A DNA stretch of 64,000 bases. Origin: CAYNHQ01 sp964397255. Lineage in GTDB: Bacteria > Bdellovibrionota_G > JALEGL01 > DATDPG01. The position numbers and the translations under genes are program-made. Below the pieces are notes generated by a model that was not told the origin of the DNA, ran no database searches, and saw nothing but the letters and a program-made list of their open reading frames with translations. Below, piece after piece: positions 1 to 7,931 of the stretch. The first letter of the stretch is position 1. The number at the start of each line of letters is the position of its first letter. Location of the stretch: NCBI GenBank assembly GCA_964397255.1, contig CAYNHQ010000007.1, positions 62,001 through 126,000 of the forward strand. The letters run 5' to 3'.

Positions 1-912
1 GAGCCAACCTCGCGTGACTTTTCCTTTGGTCTTGAGTTGATCGGCCACGAGTTTGGCGACATTGATCGGAATGGCGAAACCGATTCCCTGTCCGGAGGCC
101 ACGATGGCGGTATTAATTCCCACCACCTCGGCTCGAAGATTCAGTAACGGACCGCCCGAATTGCCGGGATTAATTGAAGCATCGGTCTGAATAAAATTGT
201 CGTAGGGGCCAGCACCAATCGTTCTCTCCTTTGCGCTCACAATTCCCTGCGTCACCGTATGGGAAAGACCGAACGGGTTTCCGATAGCCACAACGATTTC
301 TCCCACTTCAAGTTTATCCGAGTCTCCCAGCGCGAGGGTTTCCAATTTTTCTTTCGGCTCCACCTTGATGAGAGCCAAATCCGTTTTGGGATCGGTTCCA
401 ATCACTTTCGCTTTGTATTCATGATCGCGTCCGATCGTAACGGTGATTTCATCGGCCTTCTCTACCACATGGTTATTCGTCAAAATGAAGCCATCGGTAT
501 TTACGACGAATCCTGATCCCAAACTCTGTTGTTTCATATCGGGTTGGCGCTGCTCCTGTTGGCCGGGGCCACCGAAAAATCGGCGGAAAAGATCGTCCCC
601 GAAAAAATCATCGAAGGGAGATCCTCCATTGGGCCCCTGGCCTTCGGGCCCGCCGAAGAAAAATTGATGGGGCCCCCTTCCTTTGATGATTTTCGTAGTT
701 CCAATATTCACGACCGCCGGATCTGCCCGCTTTGAAATCTTGATGAAGGTATCGGCCGCGATGGCTTGGCCCGCCCAGGGAACAGTGGAAGTGATGTTTT
801 GTGGAGTTTTCGAGAAAAGATCCTCTGTCTCCGCTTTCTTTTTCTCCAAATACTGGCAACCGATGGCAACCGCAAAAGCGAGAGTCAGAGTTGTCCAAAG
901 CAACCTTTTCAT
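1..912 (-). CDS. HtrA/DegP-family periplasmic serine protease, C-terminus cut by window edge
   Basis: Trypsin-like protease/chaperone that degrades or refolds damaged envelope proteins. The 304 visible residues start at an ATG read leftwards from 912. The N-terminus is basic and hydrophobic and ends in an AIGC lipobox (Cys19), so it may be a lipoprotein rather than soluble. A Gly/Phe/Gln-rich stretch (about residues 80-125) precedes the protease domain, as in many HtrA proteins. The catalytic triad is visible: His148 (TNNHVV), Asp178 (KTDLALIK), Ser252 (GNSGGP). The frame is open to base 1, ending in the typical VTRGWL sequence just before the PDZ domain(s), which lie outside. It is divergent from ftsH, another membrane quality-control protease. 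Family assignment is secure; orthology to DegP, DegQ or DegS is not. Confidence 0.95.
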   Translation of the reverse strand, partial: MKRLLWTTLTLAFAVAIGCQYLEKKKAETEDLFSKTPQNITSTVPWAGQAIAADTFIKISKRADPAVVNIGTTKIIKGRGPHQFFFGGPEGQGPNGGSPFDDFFGDDLFRRFFGGPGQQEQRQPDMKQQSLGSGFVVNTDGFILTNNHVVEKADEITVTIGRDHEYKAKVIGTDPKTDLALIKVEPKEKLETLALGDSDKLEVGEIVVAIGNPFGLSHTVTQGIVSAKERTIGAGPYDNFIQTDASINPGNSGGPLLNLRAEVVGINTAIVASGQGIGFAIPINVAKLVADQLKTKGKVTRGWL

Positions 913-967
913 AGAGCCTCCCAAGCGGCGCCAAGATAAGCGCTCTTTGGAAAAAGTCGAGAACCGA

Positions 968-995
968 TGGACAATGTCGCGCGAGCGCCTATATT
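968..995 (+). promoter_or_regulatory. putative sigma70-type promoter of ftsH
   Basis: TGGACA (968-973), a 16-base spacer and TATATT (990-995). The predicted transcription start falls around 1002, only about three bases before the ATG at 1005, and no Shine-Dalgarno sequence is seen. This would give an almost leaderless message. Pattern match only. Confidence 0.4.
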
Positions 996-1004
996 GACGG
1001 CCCG

Positions 1005-2906
1005 ATGGCCACCAAAACGCCGAAGCGCCCGGTAAAAAAGTTTAAATTTTCGATCGGTTATCTCCTCATGGGCTTGGCTGCCATCATGATGTTTAATCTT
1101 TTTCGAACCCCTCCCCCGGCAAAATTGGTTCCTTACAGTGAAATCAAAGACCAGATTCGAAAGAATCAATACGAGCGAATTGAACTCACGGATCATTTCG
1201 TTATCGCGGAACTGAAAAAGAAAGAAGGAGAGAAAAAAGATAAAAAAGAACCCAGCTCTCTTTCGGAACTCTTCGACACTTCCAATCGCGTGAGCGCGCT
1301 CCGGCCAACGGAAGATCAGGAACTCATCAAACTCATGGATGAGACCGGTGTGAAATATGAAGTAAAATATGAAAACACAGCGTTTCGCGACTTTCTCGTC
1401 ACCTGGATTTTGCCCATTTTATTAATGGTGGTGGTCTGGGGATTCATTTTGCGGCGAATGGGTCCTGGACCTGAAATTATGACATTCGGGAAGAACAAAG
1501 CGCGGGTTCAAGCGGAATCGGATTTAAAAACCACGTTCGCGGATGTGGCGGGACAAGATGAAGCGAAAGCGGAGCTTCAAGAAATCATCGAATTTTTAAA
1601 AACACCGAAGCGATTCACGATGCTGGGTGGAAAACTTCCGAAGGGAATTCTTCTTGTCGGTCCTCCGGGGACAGGAAAGACGTTGCTGGCTCGAGCTGTG
1701 GCGGGTGAAGCGAATGTTCCCTTCTTTAATATTTCCGGCTCTGATTTCGTAGAGATGTTTGTCGGCGTGGGCGCTTCACGAGTCCGCGATCTTTTCAAAC
1801 AGGCAAAGGAGAAAGCCCCTTGTATCATTTTTGTCGATGAGCTCGATGCCGTTGGAAAGGCCCGCGGCATCAACGTAATGGGGGGACATGACGAACGGGA
1901 ACAGACCCTGAATCAATTGCTCGTGGAGATGGACGGTTTCGATAGCCAAGTCGGCGTCATCATCATGGCCGCGACGAACCGACCCGAAATTCTGGATCCG
2001 GCTCTTCTGCGCGCTGGTCGATTCGATCGACAGGTAATCGTTGGAAGGCCCGATCTCAAAGAGCGGCTCGCCATTCTTAAGCTTCACGCGAGTCAAGTAA
2101 AGACAGATCCCTCGGTCGATCTTGAAACGATCGCTCGGCGAACCCCCGGACTTGTGGGAGCAGATCTCGCCAACGTCGTAAATGAGGCCGCGCTTCTGGC
2201 TGCACGAAAAAACAAGGATCGTGTCGACATGAAGGATTTTGAGGAGGCCGTGGATCGAACGCTGACTGGCCTCGAAAAGAAAAACCGGGTCATCAATAAA
2301 AAGGAACGAGAAATCGTCGCGCACCACGAAGCGGGTCACGCGATTGTCGCCGTGCTACGTAATTCGACCGACAGAGTTCACAAGATTTCGATCATCCCCC
2401 GAAGCATTGGGGCGCTCGGATTTACGCTTCAACTTCCAACGGAAGATCGTTATCTCATGACGAAAAAGGAACTTTTGGAAAAGGTGGATGTCCTCATGGG
2501 AGGGCGCGCGGCGGAGACAATTATTTTCGGAGATGTGTCGACCGGCGCACAAGATGATTTGCAACGTGCCACGGATATCGTCCGTGCCATGATCACACGT
2601 TACAGCATGGGAAAAACACTGGGTGCCGCGACGGTGGATCAAGAACGAACACCGATTCTCGTGGATCGAGGAGAAGTTTCCGCGGGAAAAAATTATAGTG
2701 AAGAAACAGCCCGACAAATCGATGAAGAGGTTCGCACTCTTATGAACGAACGGATGGATGCCGTGGTGGATTTACTCCGAGGAAATCTCGCTCTCCTCCG
2801 AGAGGTGGCCACCGTTCTGCTCGAAAAAGAAGGGCTTAATGAGGAGGAATTCCTCGCCATTGTTGGGAAATACCAGGCCAAGGCCACCATGGCCCTGGCT
2901 GTGTGA
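1005..2906 (+). CDS. ftsH: ATP-dependent zinc metalloprotease FtsH
   Basis: Membrane-anchored AAA+ protease that extracts and degrades membrane and short-lived cytoplasmic proteins as a hexamer. The 633 residues match the usual length. A first membrane segment lies at about residues 16-35, followed by a short charged periplasmic domain and a second membrane segment at about 130-150 (LLMVVVWGFI). Walker A GPPGTGKT is at about 219-226, Walker B IIFVDELDA at about 273-281 (the commoner form is DEIDA), then the SRH region with ATNRPEILDPALLRAGRFD. The zinc-binding HEAGH is at 441-445. The ATG at 1005 is the only sensible start; the upstream region shows a -10-like TATATT ending 10 bases before it and no ribosome-binding site. 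Very secure. Confidence 0.98.
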   Translation: MATKTPKRPVKKFKFSIGYLLMGLAAIMMFNLFRTPPPAKLVPYSEIKDQIRKNQYERIELTDHFVIAELKKKEGEKKDKKEPSSLSELFDTSNRVSALRPTEDQELIKLMDETGVKYEVKYENTAFRDFLVTWILPILLMVVVWGFILRRMGPGPEIMTFGKNKARVQAESDLKTTFADVAGQDEAKAELQEIIEFLKTPKRFTMLGGKLPKGILLVGPPGTGKTLLARAVAGEANVPFFNISGSDFVEMFVGVGASRVRDLFKQAKEKAPCIIFVDELDAVGKARGINVMGGHDEREQTLNQLLVEMDGFDSQVGVIIMAATNRPEILDPALLRAGRFDRQVIVGRPDLKERLAILKLHASQVKTDPSVDLETIARRTPGLVGADLANVVNEAALLAARKNKDRVDMKDFEEAVDRTLTGLEKKNRVINKKEREIVAHHEAGHAIVAVLRNSTDRVHKISIIPRSIGALGFTLQLPTEDRYLMTKKELLEKVDVLMGGRAAETIIFGDVSTGAQDDLQRATDIVRAMITRYSMGKTLGAATVDQERTPILVDRGEVSAGKNYSEETARQIDEEVRTLMNERMDAVVDLLRGNLALLREVATVLLEKEGLNEEEFLAIVGKYQAKATMALAV

Positions 2907-2959
2907 ACTTTTTCGGAGCGTATTCTCTCGAGTCTGATATTCTTCGAAACCCAACTTCC

Positions 2960-3289
2960 ATGAAAACCGTTGAATACCGCTCTCTCGCACGTTACTCGCA
3001 AGACAAGATGCAGAAAAACACCGTTTTTGTGACCAAGCGGGTTTCGACGGACATTTATTCTTTTGAGTCGGGGCAGGTTCAAAGGTCCCATAAGCATGAC
3101 GATGCGGACAAAATCTATTTTGTGTTGGAAGGAACGGGCCGATTCACGGTAGGTCGAACCACGCGTGAAATAAAGGCGGGAATGGCCATCCTTGCGCCCG
3201 CAGGCGAAGAGCATGGCGTTGTAAATATGGCCGAAGAGCGATTACTGGTATTGGTGGTCACATCCCCACCGGTTGAAAAAACGCCTTAA
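2960..3289 (+). CDS. small single-domain cupin protein
   Basis: About 109 residues forming one conserved cupin barrel. The first cupin motif is visible as SHKHDDADKIYFVLEGTG (two His, then Glu), with the second around GMAILAPAGEEHGVVN. Such proteins bind a divalent metal and are isomerases, dioxygenases or small-ligand sensors; nothing here fixes the substrate. The start is uncertain: the frame is open back to a GTG at 2903 that overlaps the ftsH stop by 4 bases, but the ATG at 2960 gives a compact cupin start (MKTVEYRSL). Neither has a good ribosome-binding site. It may be cotranscribed with ftsH. Family confident, role unknown. Confidence 0.8.
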   Translation: MKTVEYRSLARYSQDKMQKNTVFVTKRVSTDIYSFESGQVQRSHKHDDADKIYFVLEGTGRFTVGRTTREIKAGMAILAPAGEEHGVVNMAEERLLVLVVTSPPVEKTP

Positions 3290-3378
3290 TGGCTGACGAC
3301 TATTCCAGCGCCTCCTAAGATCAAAAGAGCAATTACGGCGCCTACCAACGTTAATTTCACCTGAATCGAATCGGACAT
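3286..3378 (-). CDS. possible 30-residue single-pass membrane peptide
   Basis: A short reading frame that begins at ATG 3378 and ends with TAA, overlapping the cupin stop by 4 bases. The product has a short hydrophilic start (MSDSIQVK) and one hydrophobic helix (about residues 9-28, with AVIALLILGGAGIVV). A GAAGGAT sequence lies about 10 bases upstream of the ATG, acceptable as a ribosome-binding site. Membrane micropeptides of this size are often missed. No homologue is recognised and function cannot be assigned; chance hydrophobicity is the alternative. Confidence 0.35.
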   Translation of the reverse strand: MSDSIQVKLTLVGAVIALLILGGAGIVVSH

Positions 3379-3651
3379 CGTCTTATTCCAATCCTTCTAG
3401 AGAGCAAACCAAATGCCAGAATTCCTCTGGATATGTTCCAAGCAACCCATTGAAATCAAAAGAAAGTTATTCCTGTGCCCGAGCGACTCGAAAACCTTTT
3501 ATGAAACTAATTTCATCCCCTGAAAAACGTTGCATAGAATAATTTCACGGTTAAGGGACATGCCGGAAACATGTGGTATCCCGCGGAAAAAACGCGTAAG
3601 GCGTTCGTTCGGAACGCGCGAACCGCATTGCGCTGTAAAGGTCCCTAGTCG
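3379..3651. other. intergenic, no gene seen
   Basis: About 270 bases between the possible micropeptide and the promoter of the oxidoreductase operon. It has stop codons in all frames apart from short stretches, no tRNA-like cloverleaf and no T-run terminator that I could find. Confidence 0.5.
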
Positions 3652-3679
3652 TTGCATCTCACGCACGTCGGCGTATATT
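3652..3679 (+). promoter_or_regulatory. putative sigma70-type promoter of the 2-oxoacid:ferredoxin oxidoreductase operon
   Basis: TTGCAT (3652-3657), a 16-base spacer and TATATT (3674-3679). Transcription would begin near 3686, giving a leader of about 80 bases that ends with a clear GGGAGG ribosome-binding site (3748-3753), 11 bases before the ATG at 3765. Unlike several other genes here, this operon would have a conventional leader. Confidence 0.45.
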
Positions 3680-3764
3680 CCCGCTCCGAAAAGGGGGGAT
3701 TCCGCAGCATGCTCTGGCGTGACTCCCCGAAGATTTATAATGATTTTGGGAGGTTAATGTATTC

Positions 3765-5651
3765 ATGGCCGATCGCGGCGAGGCAAAAAAGATGACCCAA
3801 ACTCCTACCGACAACGGTGCTCATGGGGCGCGCCGAATTGAAGAACTCGATACCGTTACCATTCGATTTGCCGGGGATTCCGGCGATGGAATGCAGCTGA
3901 CCGGTTCACAATTTACGCAAACTTCCGCGATTGTCGGAAATGACATCGCCACATTCCCTGATTTTCCAGCCGAGATTCGGGCTCCCGCCGGATCGCTTCC
4001 GGGAGTCAGCGGGTTTCAACTCAATTTTTCGGCTCATGAAATCCGAACGCCGGGAGATACGCCCAATGTGTTGGTCGCCATGAACCCGGCGGCGCTCAAA
4101 GTTCATATCGGTGATCTCGAGCGGGGTGGAACGCTGATCGTGAATAAAGACGCCTTCAATGAAATGAATTTAAAGAAAGCGGCCTATCCGAAGAATCCGC
4201 TCGAAGACGGTTCACTCAAGGGATACCAGCTTTTTGAGATTCCCATCACGACGCTCACGCATGAAGCTCTAAAAGATTTAACGATCTCCAAAAAAGAGAA
4301 AGATCGATGCAAGAACTTCTTCGCATTGGGTCTGATGTACTGGCTTTATGACCGAACGATGGAGCCCACCAAACGATGGATTGATGAAAAATTTAAGAAA
4401 GTTCCCGATATCGCCGAAGCGAATCGCCGGGCCCTTCAGGCGGGTTACAATTTCGGCGATACCACCGAAGCTTTTCCCACAACCTACCGGGTCGCTCAGG
4501 CCCATCTTTCACCGGGCATCTATCGCCAAATTACGGGAAATTCGGCCACCGCACTCGGCTTTGTCGCTGCATCACAAATCTCGGGAAAGACTCTTTTTTA
4601 CGGAAGCTATCCGATCACGCCGGCGAGCGACATTTTGCATGAGCTATCATCGTATAAAAACTTCGATGTCCGAACTTTCCAAGCGGAAGACGAAATTGCG
4701 GCTATCGGCGCCGCGATTGGCGCCTCATTTGGGGGAAGCATCGGTGTCACTGGAACAAGCGGTCCTGGCATGGCGCTCAAATCAGAAGCGGTGGGTCTGG
4801 CCGTCATGGCGGAGCTTCCTCTCGTGATTGTAGATGTTCAGCGAGGAGGACCTTCCACGGGACTGCCGACCAAAACCGAGCAGGCAGATCTATTTCAGGC
4901 CATGCTTGGAAGAAATAGCGAATGCCCTGCGGCGGTCATTGCCCCTGGAACGCCCGGAGAATGTTTTTACTACGCCATCGAAGCGGTTCGGATTGCCACA
5001 AAATATATGACGCCGGTTTTTCTTCTTTCAGACGGCTATCTGGCGAATGGAGCGGAACCTTGGCTCATTCCTTCGATTGATAAGATCAAGAAGTTCGAAA
5101 TCAAACATCTGGTGAACGCAAATAATTTCCAGCCCTATCAGCGGGATGAGAAGACCCTTTCGCGCCCTTGGGTCACGCCGGGCACAAAGGGGCTCGAACA
5201 TCGAATCGGTGGTTTGGAAAAGCAGGATGTCACCGGAAATGTCAGCTACGACCCTGTCAACCACGAAAAAATGGTAAAGCTCCGGGCCGCGAAGATCGAA
5301 CGCATCGTTCAGGATATTCCTGACCTCGAAGTCTTTGGAAAACCATCGGGGAGAGTTCTCGTGATCGGCTGGGGAAGTACTTTCGGCGCGATTACGACTG
5401 CGGTGGAATCTCTTCAAAAGGAAGGGAAGTCGGTATCCAGCGTTCACATTCGACACCTCCACCCGCTTCCGAAAAATCTGGGCGACATTATGAAGCGGTT
5501 CGACAACGTTTTAGTTCCCGAGATGAATTTGGGTCAACTTCTCATGATTCTCCGGGCGAAATTTCTCGTCGACGCCGTGGGTCTCAACAAAGTTCAGGGA
5601 CAGCCGTTTAAAATCAGGGAAATCAAGGAAGGAATCGAAAAACTCTTATGA
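3765..5651 (+). CDS. korA: 2-oxoacid:ferredoxin oxidoreductase, fused gamma-alpha subunit (KorA type)
   Basis: With the next gene it forms the enzyme that oxidatively decarboxylates a 2-oxoacid (most likely 2-oxoglutarate) to the acyl-CoA while reducing ferredoxin, or runs in reverse in reductive carboxylation. The 628 residues carry an N-terminal gamma domain (about residues 30-220, beginning IRFAGDSGDGMQLTG) fused to the alpha (PYR) domain, recognisable by YGSYPITPASDILHEL and the GGPSTGLPTKTEQ stretch. This gamma-alpha fusion paired with a short beta subunit is the KorAB arrangement. The start at 3765 has a GGGAGG site 11 bases upstream; an internal ATG at 3792 is possible. The last four bases overlap the next start (ATGA), indicating translational coupling. 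Substrate is inferred from architecture only. Confidence 0.92.
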   Translation: MADRGEAKKMTQTPTDNGAHGARRIEELDTVTIRFAGDSGDGMQLTGSQFTQTSAIVGNDIATFPDFPAEIRAPAGSLPGVSGFQLNFSAHEIRTPGDTPNVLVAMNPAALKVHIGDLERGGTLIVNKDAFNEMNLKKAAYPKNPLEDGSLKGYQLFEIPITTLTHEALKDLTISKKEKDRCKNFFALGLMYWLYDRTMEPTKRWIDEKFKKVPDIAEANRRALQAGYNFGDTTEAFPTTYRVAQAHLSPGIYRQITGNSATALGFVAASQISGKTLFYGSYPITPASDILHELSSYKNFDVRTFQAEDEIAAIGAAIGASFGGSIGVTGTSGPGMALKSEAVGLAVMAELPLVIVDVQRGGPSTGLPTKTEQADLFQAMLGRNSECPAAVIAPGTPGECFYYAIEAVRIATKYMTPVFLLSDGYLANGAEPWLIPSIDKIKKFEIKHLVNANNFQPYQRDEKTLSRPWVTPGTKGLEHRIGGLEKQDVTGNVSYDPVNHEKMVKLRAAKIERIVQDIPDLEVFGKPSGRVLVIGWGSTFGAITTAVESLQKEGKSVSSVHIRHLHPLPKNLGDIMKRFDNVLVPEMNLGQLLMILRAKFLVDAVGLNKVQGQPFKIREIKEGIEKLL

Positions 5652-6664
5652 CGGATTTACCCCAACTCACTCGAGAAGATTTCGTCAGCGATCAGGAAAT
5701 CCGTTGGTGCCCTGGTTGCGGTGACTATGCCATTTTGGCCGCCGTTCAGCGGATGGTGCCGAGTCTGGGCATTCCGCGAGAGAATTTTGTTTTTATTTCG
5801 GGCATCGGCTGTTCCAGCCGATTTCCCTATTACATGAATACCTATGGGTTCCATACAATTCACGGCCGGGCGATGACAATCGCCACGGGGCTCAAGGCCA
5901 CCCGCCCTGACCTGTCGGTTTGGGTGGTGACGGGAGACGGCGATGGCCTGTCGATCGGTGGAAATCACTTTATCCATACACTTCGACGGAATGTCGACCT
6001 CAATGTGCTTCTCTTTAACAACCGGATTTACGGATTGACGAAGGGCCAATATTCGCCTACCTCTGAGCAGGGGAAGAAAACAAAATCTTCGCCCGCCGGG
6101 ACCATCGATTACCCCGTAAATGTCATATCTTTGGCGCTCGCAGCGGAAGCAACCTTTGTCGCCCGGTCCGTGGATGTTCAAAGCGGACATCTTTCTGAGA
6201 CGATCAAACGGGGAGCAGAGCACAGAGGCATCTCGTTTACGGAGATTTATCAGAACTGTAATATCTTTAATGACGGGGCGTTTGAACCCCTCACAGATAA
6301 AACCGTTCGGGACGATCGACTGTTAGCCCTGGAGCATGGAAAGCCGATGCTCTTTGGAAAGGATCATAAGAAGGGAATTCGGATACGAAATTTCAAACCC
6401 GAAGTGGTAACGATCGGAGAAAATGGAGTGACGGAAGCCGATATCGCGATTCATGATGAGAAGTCGCAAAACCCGGCGGTTCAATACATGCTCTCACGAA
6501 TGGATCATCCGGAATTTCCCGTTCCCATCGGCGTATTTCGAAGCGTGGATCGGCCCGCCTACACCGATCTCATGGCCAGCCAAATCGAGGCGATGAAAAC
6601 ACAAAAAGGCCAAGGCGACCTTGGAAAGCTCCTGCGCGGCCACGAAACCTGGGAAGTAAAGTAA
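5648..6664 (+). CDS. korB: 2-oxoacid:ferredoxin oxidoreductase, beta subunit (KorB type)
   Basis: Thiamine-diphosphate-binding subunit of the preceding KorA partner. The 338 residues start with the family signature RWCPGCGDYAIL (CxxC near residues 18-21) and carry the ThDP/Mg site GDGDGLSIGGNH with downstream FNNRIYGLTKGQYSPTS. There is no built-in 8Fe ferredoxin domain, so a separate ferredoxin must take the electrons. The start overlaps the korA stop as ATGA. The length fits KorB and exceeds the archaeal PorB core only slightly. Secure family; 2-oxoglutarate versus another 2-oxoacid is not resolvable here. Confidence 0.94.
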   Translation: MTDLPQLTREDFVSDQEIRWCPGCGDYAILAAVQRMVPSLGIPRENFVFISGIGCSSRFPYYMNTYGFHTIHGRAMTIATGLKATRPDLSVWVVTGDGDGLSIGGNHFIHTLRRNVDLNVLLFNNRIYGLTKGQYSPTSEQGKKTKSSPAGTIDYPVNVISLALAAEATFVARSVDVQSGHLSETIKRGAEHRGISFTEIYQNCNIFNDGAFEPLTDKTVRDDRLLALEHGKPMLFGKDHKKGIRIRNFKPEVVTIGENGVTEADIAIHDEKSQNPAVQYMLSRMDHPEFPVPIGVFRSVDRPAYTDLMASQIEAMKTQKGQGDLGKLLRGHETWEVK

Positions 6665-6668
6665 CTCG

Positions 6669-7610
6669 CTAGGCGCAAAAATATTCCACGAGCCATCGAT
6701 CGACGGCGTAGCCGCGCCGTAAGCCTTCGTAGAAACCAACATGGCCTCCCCTCGGAAAAATATGGAGTGAAATATTTTTCGGGCAGTTTTGCCGAAGCTC
6801 TCGCAAATCACTTGAATCAAGAAATGGATCGTCTTCCGAGTGGATGATCGCAACCTCGTTTTGAATATTCCTCAACACTTCAGCCGCGCTTGATTTTTTG
6901 TAGTAATCCTCCGCGCCGTTAAAACCAAAAAATTTGGCCGTAATTGCGTCATCAAATCCCCGGATGGATAAATAATTTTCAATTCGATTATATCGCTCGA
7001 AGGATTCAGGAAAATCGCGCGCCTTTCTTCGAATCGATCTTCGTAATTTTCGCAAAAAATAATTCCGGTAAATCCGGTTCGCCGGTGAATCGACGAGGTC
7101 GGCGCATGTAGTTAATCGAACCGGAGGGGAAACAACAAAGGCCCGCTCGATCGGCCGCTTCTTCGCTGCCAGCCACTTGAGTAACAAGTTTCCACTGAGC
7201 GAAAATCCGACAAGGTAAATATGATTAAATCCCTTCTGGTTTATAAATCGGATCAGAGGGTCGATGTCTTCCACGAGGCCCGAGTGATAGATCGCGGGTG
7301 TGGCGGGGCCTTCCAGTTCGGCTCCGCGCAACTCCATCCGGAGAACGTGAAAGCCCTCCCGATGTAACGCCCGAGCGGCACCCACCAAATACGGAGAATC
7401 AGAATGTCCTCCCAACCCATGATACAGGAGGGCGATCACCCCCTCCTTGAATCCGGGCCAGTATTTTCCAAAAAGTTCTACATTTGAATCCAGTGGGACT
7501 CTCCATTTCTCGTCTGGAGGGAGATTTCGAGGATGGCGAAAGAGAGCCGGCCAAATGGTTTGAAGATGTCGGTTACGGGCCCAATAAGGCGGTTGAAAGC
7601 AAAATTTCAT
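6669..7610 (-). CDS. YheT-like alpha/beta-fold hydrolase
   Basis: Predicted esterase/lipase-like hydrolase of 313 residues. The start FCFQPPYWARNRHLQTIWP is the signature of the YheT/EMB8 family. The oxyanion stretch YHGLGGHSDSPY, the nucleophile elbow GFSLSGN (Ser), an Asp in SEDDPFLD and a terminal His in PRGGHVGF give a complete triad in the expected order. It is convergent with korB, four bases apart. No strong ribosome-binding site precedes the ATG at 7610. Substrates of this family in bacteria are poorly defined. Confidence 0.88.
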   Translation of the reverse strand: MKFCFQPPYWARNRHLQTIWPALFRHPRNLPPDEKWRVPLDSNVELFGKYWPGFKEGVIALLYHGLGGHSDSPYLVGAARALHREGFHVLRMELRGAELEGPATPAIYHSGLVEDIDPLIRFINQKGFNHIYLVGFSLSGNLLLKWLAAKKRPIERAFVVSPPVRLTTCADLVDSPANRIYRNYFLRKLRRSIRRKARDFPESFERYNRIENYLSIRGFDDAITAKFFGFNGAEDYYKKSSAAEVLRNIQNEVAIIHSEDDPFLDSSDLRELRQNCPKNISLHIFPRGGHVGFYEGLRRGYAVDRWLVEYFCA

Positions 7611-7931
7611 CGGCAGAATGAGTGCTGGCAGAAAAGATAATTGAACTCTCTTTATTTTCCTAATCGTTCATGGACGCCGTACCGAATCACTCTCAAACAA
7701 AGACTATGCGAAGAAGCCATTTGTATTTTCGTGTCCCGATTGATTTTTAGAGACAATCAAATGCCTTTCATTGAAAACAGTGATCGTCCGGCTCTCCACT
7801 CTAAAATAGACCGATCAATCGTTCTCACCATTCTGTTGATAAGTGCTTGAAATAGTTGAGATGAAAATTCAGAGAAAAAAAAGATATTAAAAAAGTTGAA
7901 ATATGTGCAGGAGGAAAAGTAGAGAAATTTT
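7611..7931. other. AT-rich intergenic leader of the structured RNA
   Basis: About 320 bases without a convincing gene. It becomes A-rich toward its end. A weak promoter match, TTGAAA (7896-7901) with an 18-base spacer and TAGAGA (7920-7925), would start transcription near 7932, immediately before the first strong hairpin of the RNA described next. Only the promoter is suggested, at low confidence. Confidence 0.3.

Noticed and set aside
1776..2717. Long minus-strand frames inside ftsH
   Set aside because: ftsH is unmistakable and the antisense products have no family resemblance.
4348..4827. 159-codon frame inside korA
   Set aside because: Out-of-frame shadow of a highly conserved enzyme gene.
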